Below, piece by piece: positions 1 through 8,959 of a stretch of DNA of 64,000 nucleotides. How positions within the stretch are numbered: the stretch's first letter is position 1; each line of letters begins with the position of its first letter. Both the position numbers and the translations under genes were made by a program. Below the pieces are notes generated by a model. That model was not told the origin of the DNA and did no database searches. It was given only the letters and a program-made list of their open reading frames with translations. Origin of the DNA: Streptomyces sp. NRRL S-244 (GTDB taxonomy: Bacteria; Actinomycetota; Actinomycetes; Streptomycetales; Streptomycetaceae); the NCBI RefSeq assembly GCF_000717915.1, contig NZ_JOCX01000006.1, forward strand, positions 212,655 through 276,654, given 5' to 3'.

Positions 1-108
1 GAACAGCCCGATGGTCACGCCGGCCACCAGCGCGCCGAGCCCGCCGACCACGATTCCGGGGATCGATTCCGGCAGCCGCCAGGACCGGACACCTCCAGAT
101 CTCCTCAC
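1..108 (-). CDS. Partial membrane protein, N-terminal end only
   Basis: An open frame runs off the left edge. It starts at a GTG whose complement lies at 106-108, with a purine-rich Shine-Dalgarno stretch (GGGAGGGGGAGAG) just upstream. The 36 visible residues have a basic head (VRRSGG) followed by a hydrophobic, Gly/Val-rich segment (GIVVGGLGALVAGVTIGLF) that looks like the first membrane helix. The family cannot be named from this fragment. Between this start and position 352 I see no gene, only a 14-bp palindrome (CTCCCGTACGGGAG) at 222-235. Confidence 0.4.
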   Translation of the reverse strand, partial: MRRSGGVRSWRLPESIPGIVVGGLGALVAGVTIGLF

Positions 109-352
109 AGCCTCTCCCCCTCCCGGCCCGCGGACGTCGCCCTGCACCCCCACATGCCGGCGCCGCGGAGCCAGGTAAATCGTAGGGGTCGCGGGCGCCG
201 AATCGAAAGCCGGACTCCCGCCTCCCGTACGGGAGTTGACTCTTCGACCCGAGCGGACGACACAAGATGACGCGTCTCGGCCGCTTCTGCGCGGTCGTGC
301 CAAGAAGATGCCCGGTCCAGGCTGTCGCCGAACGCAGGCCCCGAAGGCCGTC

Positions 353-967
353 TCACCGGCGTTCCCCGCCGCGCCCGGAGTCATCGCGGGGGGACAGGGC
401 GTCGACTTTCCGGGTCAGGGCGGCCAGGGCGGCTTCCAGGGCGGCGATGTCGGCCTTGTCGGCGGATTGGTTCGCTTCCGCCAGTTGGACCACCAGGGCG
501 CCGCCCGGTTCCAGGGTGACCTCCGTGGTTTCCGTGACGTCGTCGCCGCCCTGGTGGCGGACCGCCGCGTCCAGGTCGGCGCGGCGCAGGCCGTTGCGGC
601 GGATCACCCGGGTGAGCCAGTGGCCGTCGCGGGCCAGGGTGGTGGGGCTGCCCTCCAGGAGGCGGCCCAGCCATTCGTAGCGGGCGGCCGTCCGGACCAC
701 CACGGAGTTCACCCCGAGCAGTACGGCGGCCCCGAAGGCCGCTCCGACGACCGAGTTGTCCGGGCCGATCACGGCGTTCTGCACGACGTTGGCCAGCAGC
801 AGCATCACCACCAGGTCGAAGGTGCTGAGCTGCGCGAGCTGGCGCTTGCCGACGATCCGCAGCAGCACCAGGATCAGTACGTAGACCCCGATGGTGCGGA
901 GCGCCTTCTCCGGGTAGGGGACTTCACCGTGCAGGAAGGGGGTGAGGGCGTCGTGGGCGGCATGCAT
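353..967 (-). CDS. DUF421 (YetF/YcaP-type) membrane protein
   Basis: A 204-residue protein of the DUF421 family, whose biochemical role is unknown. Three membrane helices sit near residues 22-40, 49-67 and 72-91, followed by a cytoplasmic domain and a C-terminal coiled coil (about 160-190). The sequence between and inside the helices (GKRQLAQLSTFDLVVMLLLAN, then VVQNAVIG) is the recognisable family core. The internal ATG at 967 is preferred over a longer in-frame start because it puts the first helix near the N-terminus. It lies 55 bp downstream of the DUF6968-like gene on the same strand, so the two may be co-transcribed. Confidence 0.85.
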   Translation of the reverse strand: MHAAHDALTPFLHGEVPYPEKALRTIGVYVLILVLLRIVGKRQLAQLSTFDLVVMLLLANVVQNAVIGPDNSVVGAAFGAAVLLGVNSVVVRTAARYEWLGRLLEGSPTTLARDGHWLTRVIRRNGLRRADLDAAVRHQGGDDVTETTEVTLEPGGALVVQLAEANQSADKADIAALEAALAALTRKVDALSPRDDSGRGGERR

Positions 968-1022
968 CCCGTCCACGCTGGCACATCCGGCATGTCCGGT
1001 CTCACCGACCCGCCGCATCCCC

Positions 1023-1334
1023 CTAGATCAGGACCTCGGCCGCGCTCAGACCGCTCTCCCCGCCCCAGGTGAAGGTGAGGCCGCGCTCCTGTGCGGCCTC
1101 GGTCAGCCGGCCGCGCAGGACCTCCGCGGCGAGGGTCAGGGCCTGGAGTCCGTCGACCCCGTGGATCTCGTACGTGACGTCGGACAGGCCTTCCAGCCGG
1201 CACGGGCAGATCCAGTCGCCGTCCGGGTTCGGATCGGGGTACGGGGCGCCCAGCCGGAGGGTGACCGGGAAGGTCACGCCGTCCTTGGTGACCGCCTGGA
1301 GCGGGCGGCTCGCGATGGTGGGGTGGTTCTTCAT
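1023..1334 (-). CDS. Small DUF6968-like protein
   Basis: A 103-residue soluble protein. The segment YEIHGVDGLQALTLAAEVLR resembles the conserved core of DUF6968, small actinobacterial and proteobacterial proteins of unknown function. A CPC motif (DWICPCRLEG) in the middle is the other notable feature. The start at 1334 (MKNHPT) was chosen because upstream residues are low-complexity and unlike the family. It lies upstream of the DUF421 gene on the same strand. Assignment to DUF6968 is from pattern memory and is moderate; coding status is good. Confidence 0.7.
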   Translation of the reverse strand: MKNHPTIASRPLQAVTKDGVTFPVTLRLGAPYPDPNPDGDWICPCRLEGLSDVTYEIHGVDGLQALTLAAEVLRGRLTEAAQERGLTFTWGGESGLSAAEVLI

Positions 1335-1475
1335 GCGTTCGGCCTTCGCGTCGACTGGGTGGGGCCAGTTTCCCCCAGTCCGCGTCGGTTCCGCGTATGG
1401 CCGGCCGCCCACCCGGCCGCTCGCCTGGCCCCCCGCCCCGGCCGAGCGGGCGGCCGGGGCGGGCGGCCTCCTGCG

Positions 1476-2312
1476 TTACGGCTTCGGCAGGGTGCAGCCT
1501 GCGCGGTTCAGGTCGATCTTGTTGCCCGCCCCGATGCACGGGACGATGATGTACGTCTCCTGGGCGTAGTTGATGCCCTGGCGGACCGTGACGTTGCCCG
1601 CCTCGTCCACCTCGCACGGGTTGTTCTCCGTGCAGCGCTGCCCGTCCTCATTGCCCGTGTTGTTGACCGCGACGACCTTGCCCGTCGTCGTGTCGATCAC
1701 CGGGGAGCCCGAGGTGCCGCCGATCGTGTTGCAGGACGAGGTGTAGCGGACCGAGTCCTTCCAGGTCCACTCGCCCTCCTTGAGCCGGTACGCGAACCCG
1801 TCCACGTTGCAGCTGTAGATCCGCTTCCAGTACCCCGACACGACCTTGATCGCCGTGCCCTGCACCGGGCGGGCGTCGTTCAGGGTGAGCGCGGAGATGC
1901 CGTACTGGCTCTGGATCTGCGCGTACGTCTTGGTCAGCTGGTAGATCGAGACGTCCGTGTCGGTCATCGTCGCGTACGCGATCTTGCTGGCCCGCAGCGT
2001 CGCCACGCGCGAGCCCGACGCGTTGAGGAGCGAGAACGAGCGGCTGGACGACTGGTCCTTGACGACCTCGCCCGGCCCCGGGAAACCGGTCTCGATGCAG
2101 TGCCCGTTGGAGAGCACGAGCGCGGGGTCGTTCGGCTGGGAGCCGGGGGCGCGGACGACGGACCCGGAGCAGTTGCTGAGCGCGACCGTCCCCGCGTAGT
2201 TCACGGTGACGGCCGCCGCCGCCTTGTCCCGGGGTGCTGAGGCGACGGCCGGCGCTGCCGCCGCTCCTATCAGGAGCAGCGAGAGCACGGCGCCGACGAG
2301 AGGCTTGCGCAT
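1476..2312 (-). CDS. Secreted trypsin-like serine protease (S1 family)
   Basis: A 278-residue exported protease. A Sec signal peptide covers about residues 1-26 (MRKPL, hydrophobic run, AVASA cleavage site). The triad is readable: His71 in SNGHC, Asp120 in DTDVSIY, and Ser201 in GGTSGSPV. Cysteines pair around the active site (C48/C72, C169/C194) and a Cys-rich loop (RCTENNPCE) follows the serine. Start 2312 has a GAGGGG Shine-Dalgarno 7-12 bases upstream; the longer in-frame reading lacks one and would bury the signal peptide. It stands alone. Substrate unknown. Confidence 0.9.
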   Translation of the reverse strand: MRKPLVGAVLSLLLIGAAAAPAVASAPRDKAAAAVTVNYAGTVALSNCSGSVVRAPGSQPNDPALVLSNGHCIETGFPGPGEVVKDQSSSRSFSLLNASGSRVATLRASKIAYATMTDTDVSIYQLTKTYAQIQSQYGISALTLNDARPVQGTAIKVVSGYWKRIYSCNVDGFAYRLKEGEWTWKDSVRYTSSCNTIGGTSGSPVIDTTTGKVVAVNNTGNEDGQRCTENNPCEVDEAGNVTVRQGINYAQETYIIVPCIGAGNKIDLNRAGCTLPKP

Positions 2313-2438
2313 GTGGGGGTTCCCCTCTGATGACGATGCAACCGAAGATCCTCCGGTTGTCATGTGCATTGTTAGGACACCCGCATCAACAGGCAAGGAT
2401 GTGGCCAGAGTTGGCGGTTTTCCGGTCCAGGCCGCCCG

Positions 2439-3209
2439 TCAGCGCAGGAGGCGCTCCCGGAGCCGGTCCGCCGTCGCCGGGGTGATCCCGACGCGCGTCG
2501 CGAGGTAGTCGGCCGTGGAGCCGTAGCGCGAGGTCAGGTCGGCGAGGACGAGGGACAGGATCTCGGCCGGGGCGCGGCCGTACGAGGGCCAGCGCATGGT
2601 GCGGCCCGGGTTGGCGGCGTGCCAGTCGGCCGTCAGGCGGGCGGTGGCCAGCTCGGTGAGCGCGAAATCGGCCAGGATCTCCTCCTCGGACACGTCGAGG
2701 AGGGTCAGGACGAAAGCGGCGATCAGGCCGGTGCGGTCCTTGCCCGAGGTGCAGTGGAAGACCGCCGGACCGGGACCGGCGGCGATGAGCTCGATGGCCC
2801 CGCGGATCTCCTCCACGCCGTCCTCGGTCACCTCGGCGAACCGGTCGGCCAGGTACCGCCAGGGGTCGACGCCCGGGTCGATCGCGGCCTGGTCGTACGG
2901 GCGGTGCTCGATGCTGAGGTTGGCGTACGTGAACCGCTCGGGCTCGGGGATCCGCCCCTTGGCCTCGATCTCCCAGGGGTAGCGCAGGTCGATGACGGTG
3001 CGTATGCCGAGGCCGAGGAAGCGGTCCCAGTCGGCTCCGGCGAGTTTGCCCAGGGAGTCGGACCGGTAGAGCGCGCCCCAGGCGACGGTACGGCCGTCGG
3101 CGGAGCGGTAGCCGCCCAGGTCGCGGAAGTTGTGCAGGCGGTCGAAGCCGACGTGGCGGCTGTGCGGGTGGTGCGGGTGGTGCGGGTCGTGCGCGCTCTG
3201 AACGGGCAA
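2439..3209 (-). CDS. Tyrosine-protein phosphatase (MptpB/Y_phosphatase3 type)
   Basis: A 256-residue cysteine-based protein phosphatase. The P-loop HCTSGKDRTG carries catalytic Cys153 and Arg159. The N-terminal NFRDLGGYRS segment and the LYRSDSL and DLRYPWE motifs are typical of the atypical tyrosine/phosphoinositide phosphatase family. No ATG fits; a TTG at 3209 is preceded by GAGGAG at correct spacing and is taken as the start. The N-terminus then has a histidine-rich stretch (HDPHHPHHPHSRH), coded by a GGGTGGTGC-type repeat at about 3165-3190. The physiological substrate is unknown. It is followed upstream by an O-methyltransferase gene 50 bp away on the same strand. Confidence 0.85.
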   Translation of the reverse strand: MPVQSAHDPHHPHHPHSRHVGFDRLHNFRDLGGYRSADGRTVAWGALYRSDSLGKLAGADWDRFLGLGIRTVIDLRYPWEIEAKGRIPEPERFTYANLSIEHRPYDQAAIDPGVDPWRYLADRFAEVTEDGVEEIRGAIELIAAGPGPAVFHCTSGKDRTGLIAAFVLTLLDVSEEEILADFALTELATARLTADWHAANPGRTMRWPSYGRAPAEILSLVLADLTSRYGSTADYLATRVGITPATADRLRERLLR

Positions 3210-3259
3210 CTGGGGCTCCTCGGGATGCGGTTGAGTCCCCCAGGATGCCTCAGGACGCC

Positions 3260-3928
3260 TCAGCGTTTGCGCGCGAGCGTGAGCCCGTCCGCGATCGGGA
3301 GCATCACCGACTCCACGCGCCCGTCGGCGCGCACGTGCGCGTTGAACTCCCTGATGGCCAGGGCGTTCCCCCGGGCGCCGGCGTCCACCGCCTCTCCCCC
3401 GTACAGGACGTTGTCGGCGAGGATCAGCCCGCCGGGCCGCAGGCGCGGCACGAGCTCGTCCCAGTACGCGCGGTAGCCGGGCTTGTCGGCGTCCAGGAAC
3501 ACCAGGTCGATCACCGGGTCCGGCGGGAGCGCGCGGAGCATCTCCAGTGCCGGGGCGATCACGAGCTCGATCCGGTCGTCGACCCCGGCCGCCTTCCAGG
3601 CCTCCTGCGCGATCGACGTCCACTCCTCGGAGACGTCACAGGTCAGGACCTGCCCGCCGGCGACCAGGCCCGCGGCCAGGGCCAGCGTGGAGTAGCCGGT
3701 GAAGGTGCCGACCTCGACGATCCGGCGCGCGCCGACCATCTTGCCCAGCAGGGTGAGGAAGACGCCCTGCTCGTGCGGGACCTGCATCTGCGCCGGGCGG
3801 CCGAGCGCGCGGGTCCGTTCGACGAGCTCCTCCTGGATGCGGCTCGGCGGCTCGGCCTGCGCGACCAGGTACCCGTACACCTCGGGGGTGAGGTGCACCG
3901 TCTTCACGTCGCCGACGGCCCTGTCCAT
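3260..3928 (-). CDS. Class I SAM-dependent O-methyltransferase (COMT/CCoAOMT family)
   Basis: A 222-residue catechol-type methyltransferase. Motif I reads EVGTFTGYSTLALA, followed by the acidic SAM-ribose region (TCDVS) and the metal-binding DADK motif with NVLYGG downstream, as in the Mg-dependent caffeoyl-CoA/catechol methyltransferase family. Start 3928 (MDRAVGD) follows AAGGGA; earlier in-frame starts lack a ribosome site. It lies 50 bp upstream of the tyrosine phosphatase start in the same direction. Substrate cannot be inferred from context. Confidence 0.88.
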   Translation of the reverse strand: MDRAVGDVKTVHLTPEVYGYLVAQAEPPSRIQEELVERTRALGRPAQMQVPHEQGVFLTLLGKMVGARRIVEVGTFTGYSTLALAAGLVAGGQVLTCDVSEEWTSIAQEAWKAAGVDDRIELVIAPALEMLRALPPDPVIDLVFLDADKPGYRAYWDELVPRLRPGGLILADNVLYGGEAVDAGARGNALAIREFNAHVRADGRVESVMLPIADGLTLARKR

Positions 3929-4027
3929 CTCGTACGTCCCTTCGCGAGTCCCGTGTGTACGCCTTCGGGACTGCCCAACGACGGCGCCCCGGAGCGGCAA
4001 CGGCCCGCCCCGGGCCAGGCCGCGCCG

Positions 4028-5092
4028 TCAGGCCGTCGGGTGGAGGGCCGCGTACTCCAACGGGGCCGACGGGTCGATCGTGAGCGTGAGCGGGGCGGGT
4101 GGCGCGTCCGCGCGGACCAGGAGGTCGCCGATCGCCGCGATCATCGCGCCGTTGTCCGTGCACAACGTCATCGGCGGTACGCGCAGTTCGATGCCCGCCG
4201 AGGCGCAGCGCCGCTCCGCCAGGGCCCGGACGCGGGAGTTCGCCGCCACCCCGCCGACCACCACCAGCGTCCTCACGCCGTACGCCGCGCAGGCGGCCAC
4301 CGCCTTGCGGGTCAGTACGTCGGCCACCGCCTCCTGGAGCGAGGCCGCGCCGTCGGCGACCGGCAGCCGCTCCCCGCGCAGGCGGTGGCCCTCGGCCCAG
4401 CGGGCGGCGGCCGTCTTCAGCCCCGAGAAGGAGAAGGAGTACGCGTACGGGTCCTGCGCGCGCGGCCCGCCGGTCAGCGGACGCGGGAACGGGACCGCCT
4501 CCGGGTCGCCGCCCCGCGCCGCCCGGTCGATGGCCGGCCCGCCCGGGTACGGCAGGCCGAACACCCGGGCCACCTTGTCGAAGCACTCCCCCGCCGCGTC
4601 GTCCAGGGTGTCCCCGAGGTGCAGGATCGGCTCGCGCACGAGGTCCCGTACGAGCAGCAGCGAGGTGTGCCCGCCCGAGACGATCAGCACCACGCAGGGT
4701 TCGGGCAGCGGCCCGTGCTCCAGGGTGTCGGCGGCGACGTGCCCGGCCAGGTGGTGGACCCCGTACAGCGGTACGCCCACTGCGTACGCGAGGGTCTTGG
4801 CCCCGGCCAGTCCGACCTGGAGTGCGCCGGAGAGGCCGGGGCCGGTGGTGACGGCCACCGCGTCGAGCTGGTCGGCCCGCAGTCCGGCCCGGTCGAGGGC
4901 CTGGCGCACCACCGGGCCGAAGGCGTGCAGGTGGGCGCGGGCCGCGATCTCGGGGACGACCCCGCCGAAGCGGGCGTGCTCGTCCATGCTCGACGCGACG
5001 ACGTGCGCGAGGAGCCGGCCGCCCTGCACGATGCCCGCGCCCGTCTCGTCGCAGGAGGACTCGATGCCGAGCACCACCGGAGAAACAGCCAT
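4028..5092 (-). CDS. tsaD: tRNA N6-threonylcarbamoyladenosine transferase TsaD
   Basis: A 354-residue Kae1/TsaD-family enzyme that transfers the threonylcarbamoyl group to A37 of ANN-decoding tRNAs. Diagnostic motifs are the N-terminal GIESSCDET, the metal-binding HLAGH (His114/His118), the DTLDDAAGE...DKVAR block and the FSFSGLKTA segment. Length is normal for bacteria. Its start lies 14 bp from a perfect 14-bp-arm inverted repeat (5107-5137), which would form a hairpin just before the ribosome site. The PI-PLC gene ends immediately upstream in the same direction, an unusual partner, so tsaD may rely on its own promoter or on readthrough. Confidence 0.96.
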   Translation of the reverse strand: MAVSPVVLGIESSCDETGAGIVQGGRLLAHVVASSMDEHARFGGVVPEIAARAHLHAFGPVVRQALDRAGLRADQLDAVAVTTGPGLSGALQVGLAGAKTLAYAVGVPLYGVHHLAGHVAADTLEHGPLPEPCVVLIVSGGHTSLLLVRDLVREPILHLGDTLDDAAGECFDKVARVFGLPYPGGPAIDRAARGGDPEAVPFPRPLTGGPRAQDPYAYSFSFSGLKTAAARWAEGHRLRGERLPVADGAASLQEAVADVLTRKAVAACAAYGVRTLVVVGGVAANSRVRALAERRCASAGIELRVPPMTLCTDNGAMIAAIGDLLVRADAPPAPLTLTIDPSAPLEYAALHPTA

Positions 5093-5106
5093 CAGACCCG
5101 CACCCG

Positions 5107-5137
5107 ACCCTTATTGCGAATAGTTCGCAATAAGGGT
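5107..5137. promoter_or_regulatory. Perfect AT-rich inverted repeat before tsaD
   Basis: The arms ACCCTTATTGCGAA (5107-5120) and TTCGCAATAAGGGT (5124-5137) are perfect reverse complements separated by TAG. The repeat sits between the stop codon of the PI-PLC gene (5139-5141) and the tsaD start (5092). It could be a terminator for PI-PLC, although no T-tract follows, a hairpin in the tsaD leader, or a dimeric repressor site. The TTGCGAA/TTCGCAA core resembles Fur-family dyads from other bacteria. Its low GC content against the surrounding DNA argues for function. Confidence 0.7.
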
Positions 5138-5138
5138 A

Positions 5139-6182
5139 CTAGCCGCGCGGGACCACCGTGGCCAGCACCGACGGCAGCGGGTACCAGTCGGCCGAGGCGA
5201 TGGACGCGTGGTGCGACGCCATCAGGGCGACGCGGTCCCGGGCCTGGGCCTCGGTCGGGTGCACCCCGTCGATCGCGGGCGCCACGTTGTGCGCGTCGGT
5301 GGCGATCAGCAGGTAGTGGTTGCGGTCGTACCAGGCGGTGTCGATCGAGCCGCCCGCGTACGCGCCCGCGTCCCCGTCGAAGACCACGAACCAGGGGCGC
5401 AGCGAGGCGTCGGCGTACCGGGCGCGCGGGTCGCCTGCCTCGGCCCGGTGCACGGCGGGGAAGGCGGCGGCCTGGCCGAGCCGGCCCGCGGCGGCGAGGG
5501 AGCGCAGGTACTGGGCGTACTCGCGGTCGGTCCACAGGGTGTCGTTCGCGTTGCCCTCCTCCAGCGTGCCGGGGATCAGCTCCACCAGGAACTTCCCGGC
5601 CATCGCGGCACGGCTCGGCCACGCGCCGGCCCGGGCGGCGGTGTCCAGGTCGGGGTGGCCGGCGGCGAGCTGGCCGGGGCGGTAGACGGCGTCGCCGAGC
5701 TTCGAGTTCAGCAGCGCGTCGAGCTCGGCCGGGCCGCGCCCGAGGTTGGCGGCGAAGCCGTCCTTGAGCTCCAGCTTGAGGACGACCGGGCGGTGGCCGG
5801 GGTGGGCGTCGTGCCAGCTGCGGATGTCGGAGAGGCAGCCCGCGAGGTTCTGGTTGCGGGACTTGGTGCGCAGCTGGGCGGGGCTGGTGGCGTTCTCGCA
5901 GTTGCTGTCGTTGCCGAAGGGGTTGTCGTGGGAGACCCGCCAGGAGCTGCCGAAGAAATTGGTCCACACGTCGAGTTCCAGCATCGCGGCGCCGGAGTCG
6001 AGCGCGTCCGCGAAGTACGGGTACTTGGCCTTCTCGTACGCGTTGTGCACGCCGACGCCGGTCGATCCCGCGTACGGGAGGTCGGCGGCGGCCCGTGCCC
6101 CCGCCGGAGCCGCGCCCAGTACGAGGGTCAAGGCCGCCAGGCCCGCCGTCACCGCGCCCGCCATCCGGTTCCGCAATCCCAT
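5139..6182 (-). CDS. Secreted Ca2+-dependent phosphatidylinositol-specific phospholipase C (PI-PLC-C1 family)
   Basis: A 347-residue exported enzyme with a signal peptide over about residues 1-31 (MGLRNRMAG, hydrophobic run, AGARA). The mature part starts with YAGSTGVGVHNAYEK and continues through AMLELDVW, WRVSHDNPFGNDSNC and VVLKLELKDGF. This is the pattern of the Ca2+-dependent PI-PLC-C1 family, the first His and the Glu/Asp pair being the expected catalytic and Ca2+ positions. Start 6182 follows ACAGGAG. Predicted to cleave phosphoinositides outside the cell; the natural substrate for Streptomyces is not established. It diverges from the protease gene at 6394. Confidence 0.85.
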   Translation of the reverse strand: MGLRNRMAGAVTAGLAALTLVLGAAPAGARAAADLPYAGSTGVGVHNAYEKAKYPYFADALDSGAAMLELDVWTNFFGSSWRVSHDNPFGNDSNCENATSPAQLRTKSRNQNLAGCLSDIRSWHDAHPGHRPVVLKLELKDGFAANLGRGPAELDALLNSKLGDAVYRPGQLAAGHPDLDTAARAGAWPSRAAMAGKFLVELIPGTLEEGNANDTLWTDREYAQYLRSLAAAGRLGQAAAFPAVHRAEAGDPRARYADASLRPWFVVFDGDAGAYAGGSIDTAWYDRNHYLLIATDAHNVAPAIDGVHPTEAQARDRVALMASHHASIASADWYPLPSVLATVVPRG

Positions 6183-6393
6183 GCTTTCGGCTCCTGTCCG
6201 CCCAGTCGGTGCGCCATCTGTCAACTCGGCGGGAGAGTAGGCGAGTTGGGTGAAGGGCGGAAGGACGGGGGATGACGGGCTCCCCGGCTGTGAGGACGGA
6301 CACGTTCCGACGAGGAACTGGCGTCGGCACGCCGTCCGTCGAACAGGGAGCCTGCCGGGACGCCGGTCGGCGTTTTCCGGGCGGGAGTACCAC

Positions 6394-7404
6394 ATGTTCA
6401 CGAGGGTTCGCGGGCGGGCCGTACGGGTCTCCCTGCTCGTCGGCGTCGGCTGCGCCGTGCTGATGGGGTGCGCCGGACTCCTGTGGAAGCTGCACGGCAT
6501 GGCGGCGTACCTGGCGGACGGGGATCCCGCGGAGGGGAGCTACGTACAGGACGCCGAGCAGGCCGACCGCGCGGCGGCGGCCGTACTGGAGGGCCCGGCG
6601 CGGGAGGCCCCGGCGGGGGCCCCGGCGCCCCCGGCCTCCTCGGCCTCCCCGGATCCCGCCGTACCCGGCCCGGCCGCGCGGGGCACGGTCGGCCCCCCGG
6701 CCGGCGTGCCCTGGCGTTCGGGCGGCTGGCGGCCCTCCGACCCGCTGGTCGCGCGGCCCGCCGCCGCGGAGCCCGCGATCGGGGCGCTGTTCTCCCCCGG
6801 TGAGGACGCGGACCAGGACCACCACTGCTCGGCGAGCGTGGTCCACTCCCCCGGCGGCGACCTCATCGCCACCGCCGCCCACTGCGTGTACCGCGGCGTC
6901 TTCGGCTTCCGCACGAACCTCGCCTTCGCCCCCGGCTACCGGGACGGCAAGGCCCCGTACGGGGTCTGGGTGCCCACCCGGATCGACGTGGACCCCCGCT
7001 GGATCGAGGACCAGGACCCCGACTACGACGTGGCCTTCCTCCGCATGCGCCGGCCGGGCCACCCCGGCGAGCGGCTGGAGGACGCCACCGGGGCGCAGAC
7101 GGTCCGGTTCGGGCCCGAGCTGCCCGCTCCGGCCCGGGTCGTGGGCTATCCGAACGACACCGAGTACCCCGTGGAGTGCTTCAACACCGCCCGTGCCGAC
7201 GGGCCCACGCAGCTGCGGCTGGATTGCGCGGACGTACCCGACGGCACGAGCGGTGGTCCGGTGCTGACCGACGCGCACACCCTGATCGGGGTGGTCGGCG
7301 GCCGCGACGGGGGCGGCGACGAGAAGACCTCGTACAGCAGCCTGTTCGACGACGGGGTACGCGCCGTGTACGAGCGCGCCGTGGCGGCGCGCCGGCCGCG
7401 GTAG
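6394..7404 (+). CDS. Membrane-anchored or secreted trypsin-like serine protease
   Basis: A 336-residue S1 protease. Residues about 8-30 form a hydrophobic segment that ends in LMGCAG, so it could be a signal anchor or a lipoprotein signal. A Pro/Ala-rich linker (about 65-120) follows. The catalytic domain shows His163 in ATAAHC, Asp212 in DYDVAFL and Ser286 in DGTSGGPV. ATG 6394 has GGGAG upstream; the open frame extends further but without a ribosome site. The gene converges on the FAD oxidoreductase with only 14 bp between stops. It is unrelated in detail to the protease at 1476-2312. Confidence 0.88.
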   Translation: MFTRVRGRAVRVSLLVGVGCAVLMGCAGLLWKLHGMAAYLADGDPAEGSYVQDAEQADRAAAAVLEGPAREAPAGAPAPPASSASPDPAVPGPAARGTVGPPAGVPWRSGGWRPSDPLVARPAAAEPAIGALFSPGEDADQDHHCSASVVHSPGGDLIATAAHCVYRGVFGFRTNLAFAPGYRDGKAPYGVWVPTRIDVDPRWIEDQDPDYDVAFLRMRRPGHPGERLEDATGAQTVRFGPELPAPARVVGYPNDTEYPVECFNTARADGPTQLRLDCADVPDGTSGGPVLTDAHTLIGVVGGRDGGGDEKTSYSSLFDDGVRAVYERAVAARRPR

Positions 7405-7418
7405 TCCCCCGTCGGGTC

Positions 7419-8834
7419 CTACGACCCGGAATCCGCGGGGGCCTTGTGGTGCGGCGGGTAGTCGGCGGTTTCCGGAGCCGTCGGCAGCCGCCACTTGGAC
7501 AGGACCCGGATCACCGTGCCCGGGCTCAGCAGGACGTTCGGCGAGACCGCCAGCGACAGCACGCCGAAGAAGGGCCGGGAGATCTCCGGGTCGGCGTTGG
7601 CGCCCACGATCACCCGGGACATGTAGGACTGGAGGACCTTGGTGGCCCGGTCGGGCGGCGGCCCCTCGGTCTCCGGGTAGCGCATGTCCTCGCTGGTGGC
7701 GATCTGCCAGGCCACGTCGGAGGCGGCGGCCGTGCGCCGCTGGATCCGGCGGGCGGCGGCGGCGATCTCCCGGGGGGCCAGGCCCCGGATGGCGCCGGCC
7801 AGTGCGTCCGCCGCGAGGGCGGCCACCGTCATCCCCTGCCCGTACACGGGGTTGACCCGGCAGACGGCGTCGCCGAGGACGACGAATCCGGCCGGCCAGC
7901 GGTCGAGGCGCTCGAAGTGGCGCCATTCGTTGGCGGTGTTGCGGTAACTCGTCGGCGTGGAGAGGGGTTTGGCGTCGCGGATGGCGTCGTACAGCACCGG
8001 GCTGCGCAGGGTCCGGGTGAAGTCGAGGAACTCCTCCTCCCCGGTCGGCGGGGCGTGTTCGCCGTTGCCGGTCAGCGTCACCAGCCAGCGGCCGTCGTCA
8101 AGGGGGACCAGCACGCCGCCGCGCGGATTCTCGGGGCGGCCCTGGACGTAGATCCCCTGCCAGCGGCGCGCCGGATCGGGCGGGATCTCGTAGTAGCGGC
8201 TGGAGTAGCCGAGGTGGGAGTCGTAGCGGGTGGTCGCCGGGGCCGGGTGGCCGAGGGCGGCGAGCCAGGCCGGGGCCCGGGAGGTCCGTCCGGTCGCGTC
8301 GACCACGAAGCGGGCCGGCAGCGGGTCCCCCTCGCGCATCCTTACGCCGGTGACCGAGCGGCCGTCGGGCCCGGCGACGAGCCCGGTCGCCATCGAGCCG
8401 GAGCGGACCCGGATGCGCTCGTCCCGCAGCACCTCGCGGCGGACCGTCCAGTCGATCAGCTCCCGGCTGCCGATCAGGACCCGGGAACCGGGAACCGGGT
8501 GGAACCAGTCGGCCGGGCTCAGCCACAGGAAGTCCCGCGGAGTCTCCATCAGGGCCGCCCCGGCCGCCAGCAGCTCGCGGGTGACCCCGGGCAGCAGCCC
8601 CTCCATCAGGTCCAGGCCGCGCGACCACAGCACGTGCACGTGCCGGGACTGCGGCACACCGGGCCGGAAGGCCGGTCCGGTGTCCGGCAGTTCGTCCCGT
8701 TCCACCACGGTCACGCGCGCGAACCGCTGGGCGAGTGCCCGCGCCGCCAGCAGCCCCGCCAGGCCTGCGCCGAGGACCACCGCGTGATCGTGGGCTTCGT
8801 GGGCTTCTGGGTGGTTGTCCGTGTCGTCGTCCAT
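7419..8834 (-). CDS. FAD-dependent oxidoreductase / monooxygenase-like protein
   Basis: A 471-residue flavoprotein. The N-terminal Rossmann dinucleotide-binding motif is VVLGAGLAGLLAARAL with the ribose-binding acidic residue in VVERDEL. The second FAD motif GDAVCRVNPVYGQGM lies near residue 325, as in aromatic-ring hydroxylases, halogenases and geranylgeranyl reductases. A His-rich N-terminal tail (NHPEAHEAHDH) precedes the fold. No partner gene indicates a substrate. The tandem repeat at 8960-9061 lies upstream. Confidence 0.85.
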   Translation of the reverse strand: MDDDTDNHPEAHEAHDHAVVLGAGLAGLLAARALAQRFARVTVVERDELPDTGPAFRPGVPQSRHVHVLWSRGLDLMEGLLPGVTRELLAAGAALMETPRDFLWLSPADWFHPVPGSRVLIGSRELIDWTVRREVLRDERIRVRSGSMATGLVAGPDGRSVTGVRMREGDPLPARFVVDATGRTSRAPAWLAALGHPAPATTRYDSHLGYSSRYYEIPPDPARRWQGIYVQGRPENPRGGVLVPLDDGRWLVTLTGNGEHAPPTGEEEFLDFTRTLRSPVLYDAIRDAKPLSTPTSYRNTANEWRHFERLDRWPAGFVVLGDAVCRVNPVYGQGMTVAALAADALAGAIRGLAPREIAAAARRIQRRTAAASDVAWQIATSEDMRYPETEGPPPDRATKVLQSYMSRVIVGANADPEISRPFFGVLSLAVSPNVLLSPGTVIRVLSKWRLPTAPETADYPPHHKAPADSGS

Positions 8835-8959
8835 GGCGCCGAGTCTCCCGCGCCGGCCGCGCGCCGGATCAGGTCCCGCCCGGGGCGCCCCGAGGCACCC
8901 CGGGGGCGGACGGGGGGCTCACGGAGGGGCGCCCGCGCCGGAATCCCCTGGTGGGTGCC

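Noticed and set aside
105..356. 83-codon open frame on the minus strand at the left end
   Set aside because: It has no ribosome site, resembles no protein, and overlaps the start of the membrane-protein fragment; codon bias does not favour it.
3245..5767. 840-codon open frame opposite tsaD and neighbours
   Set aside because: Antisense to the O-methyltransferase, tsaD and PI-PLC genes; no domain pattern and strongly Arg-rich at its end.
6217..6246. CAACTCG/CGAGTTG inverted repeat between PI-PLC and protease genes
   Set aside because: Seven-base arms with 13-nt spacer, close to chance level; no further support for an operator.
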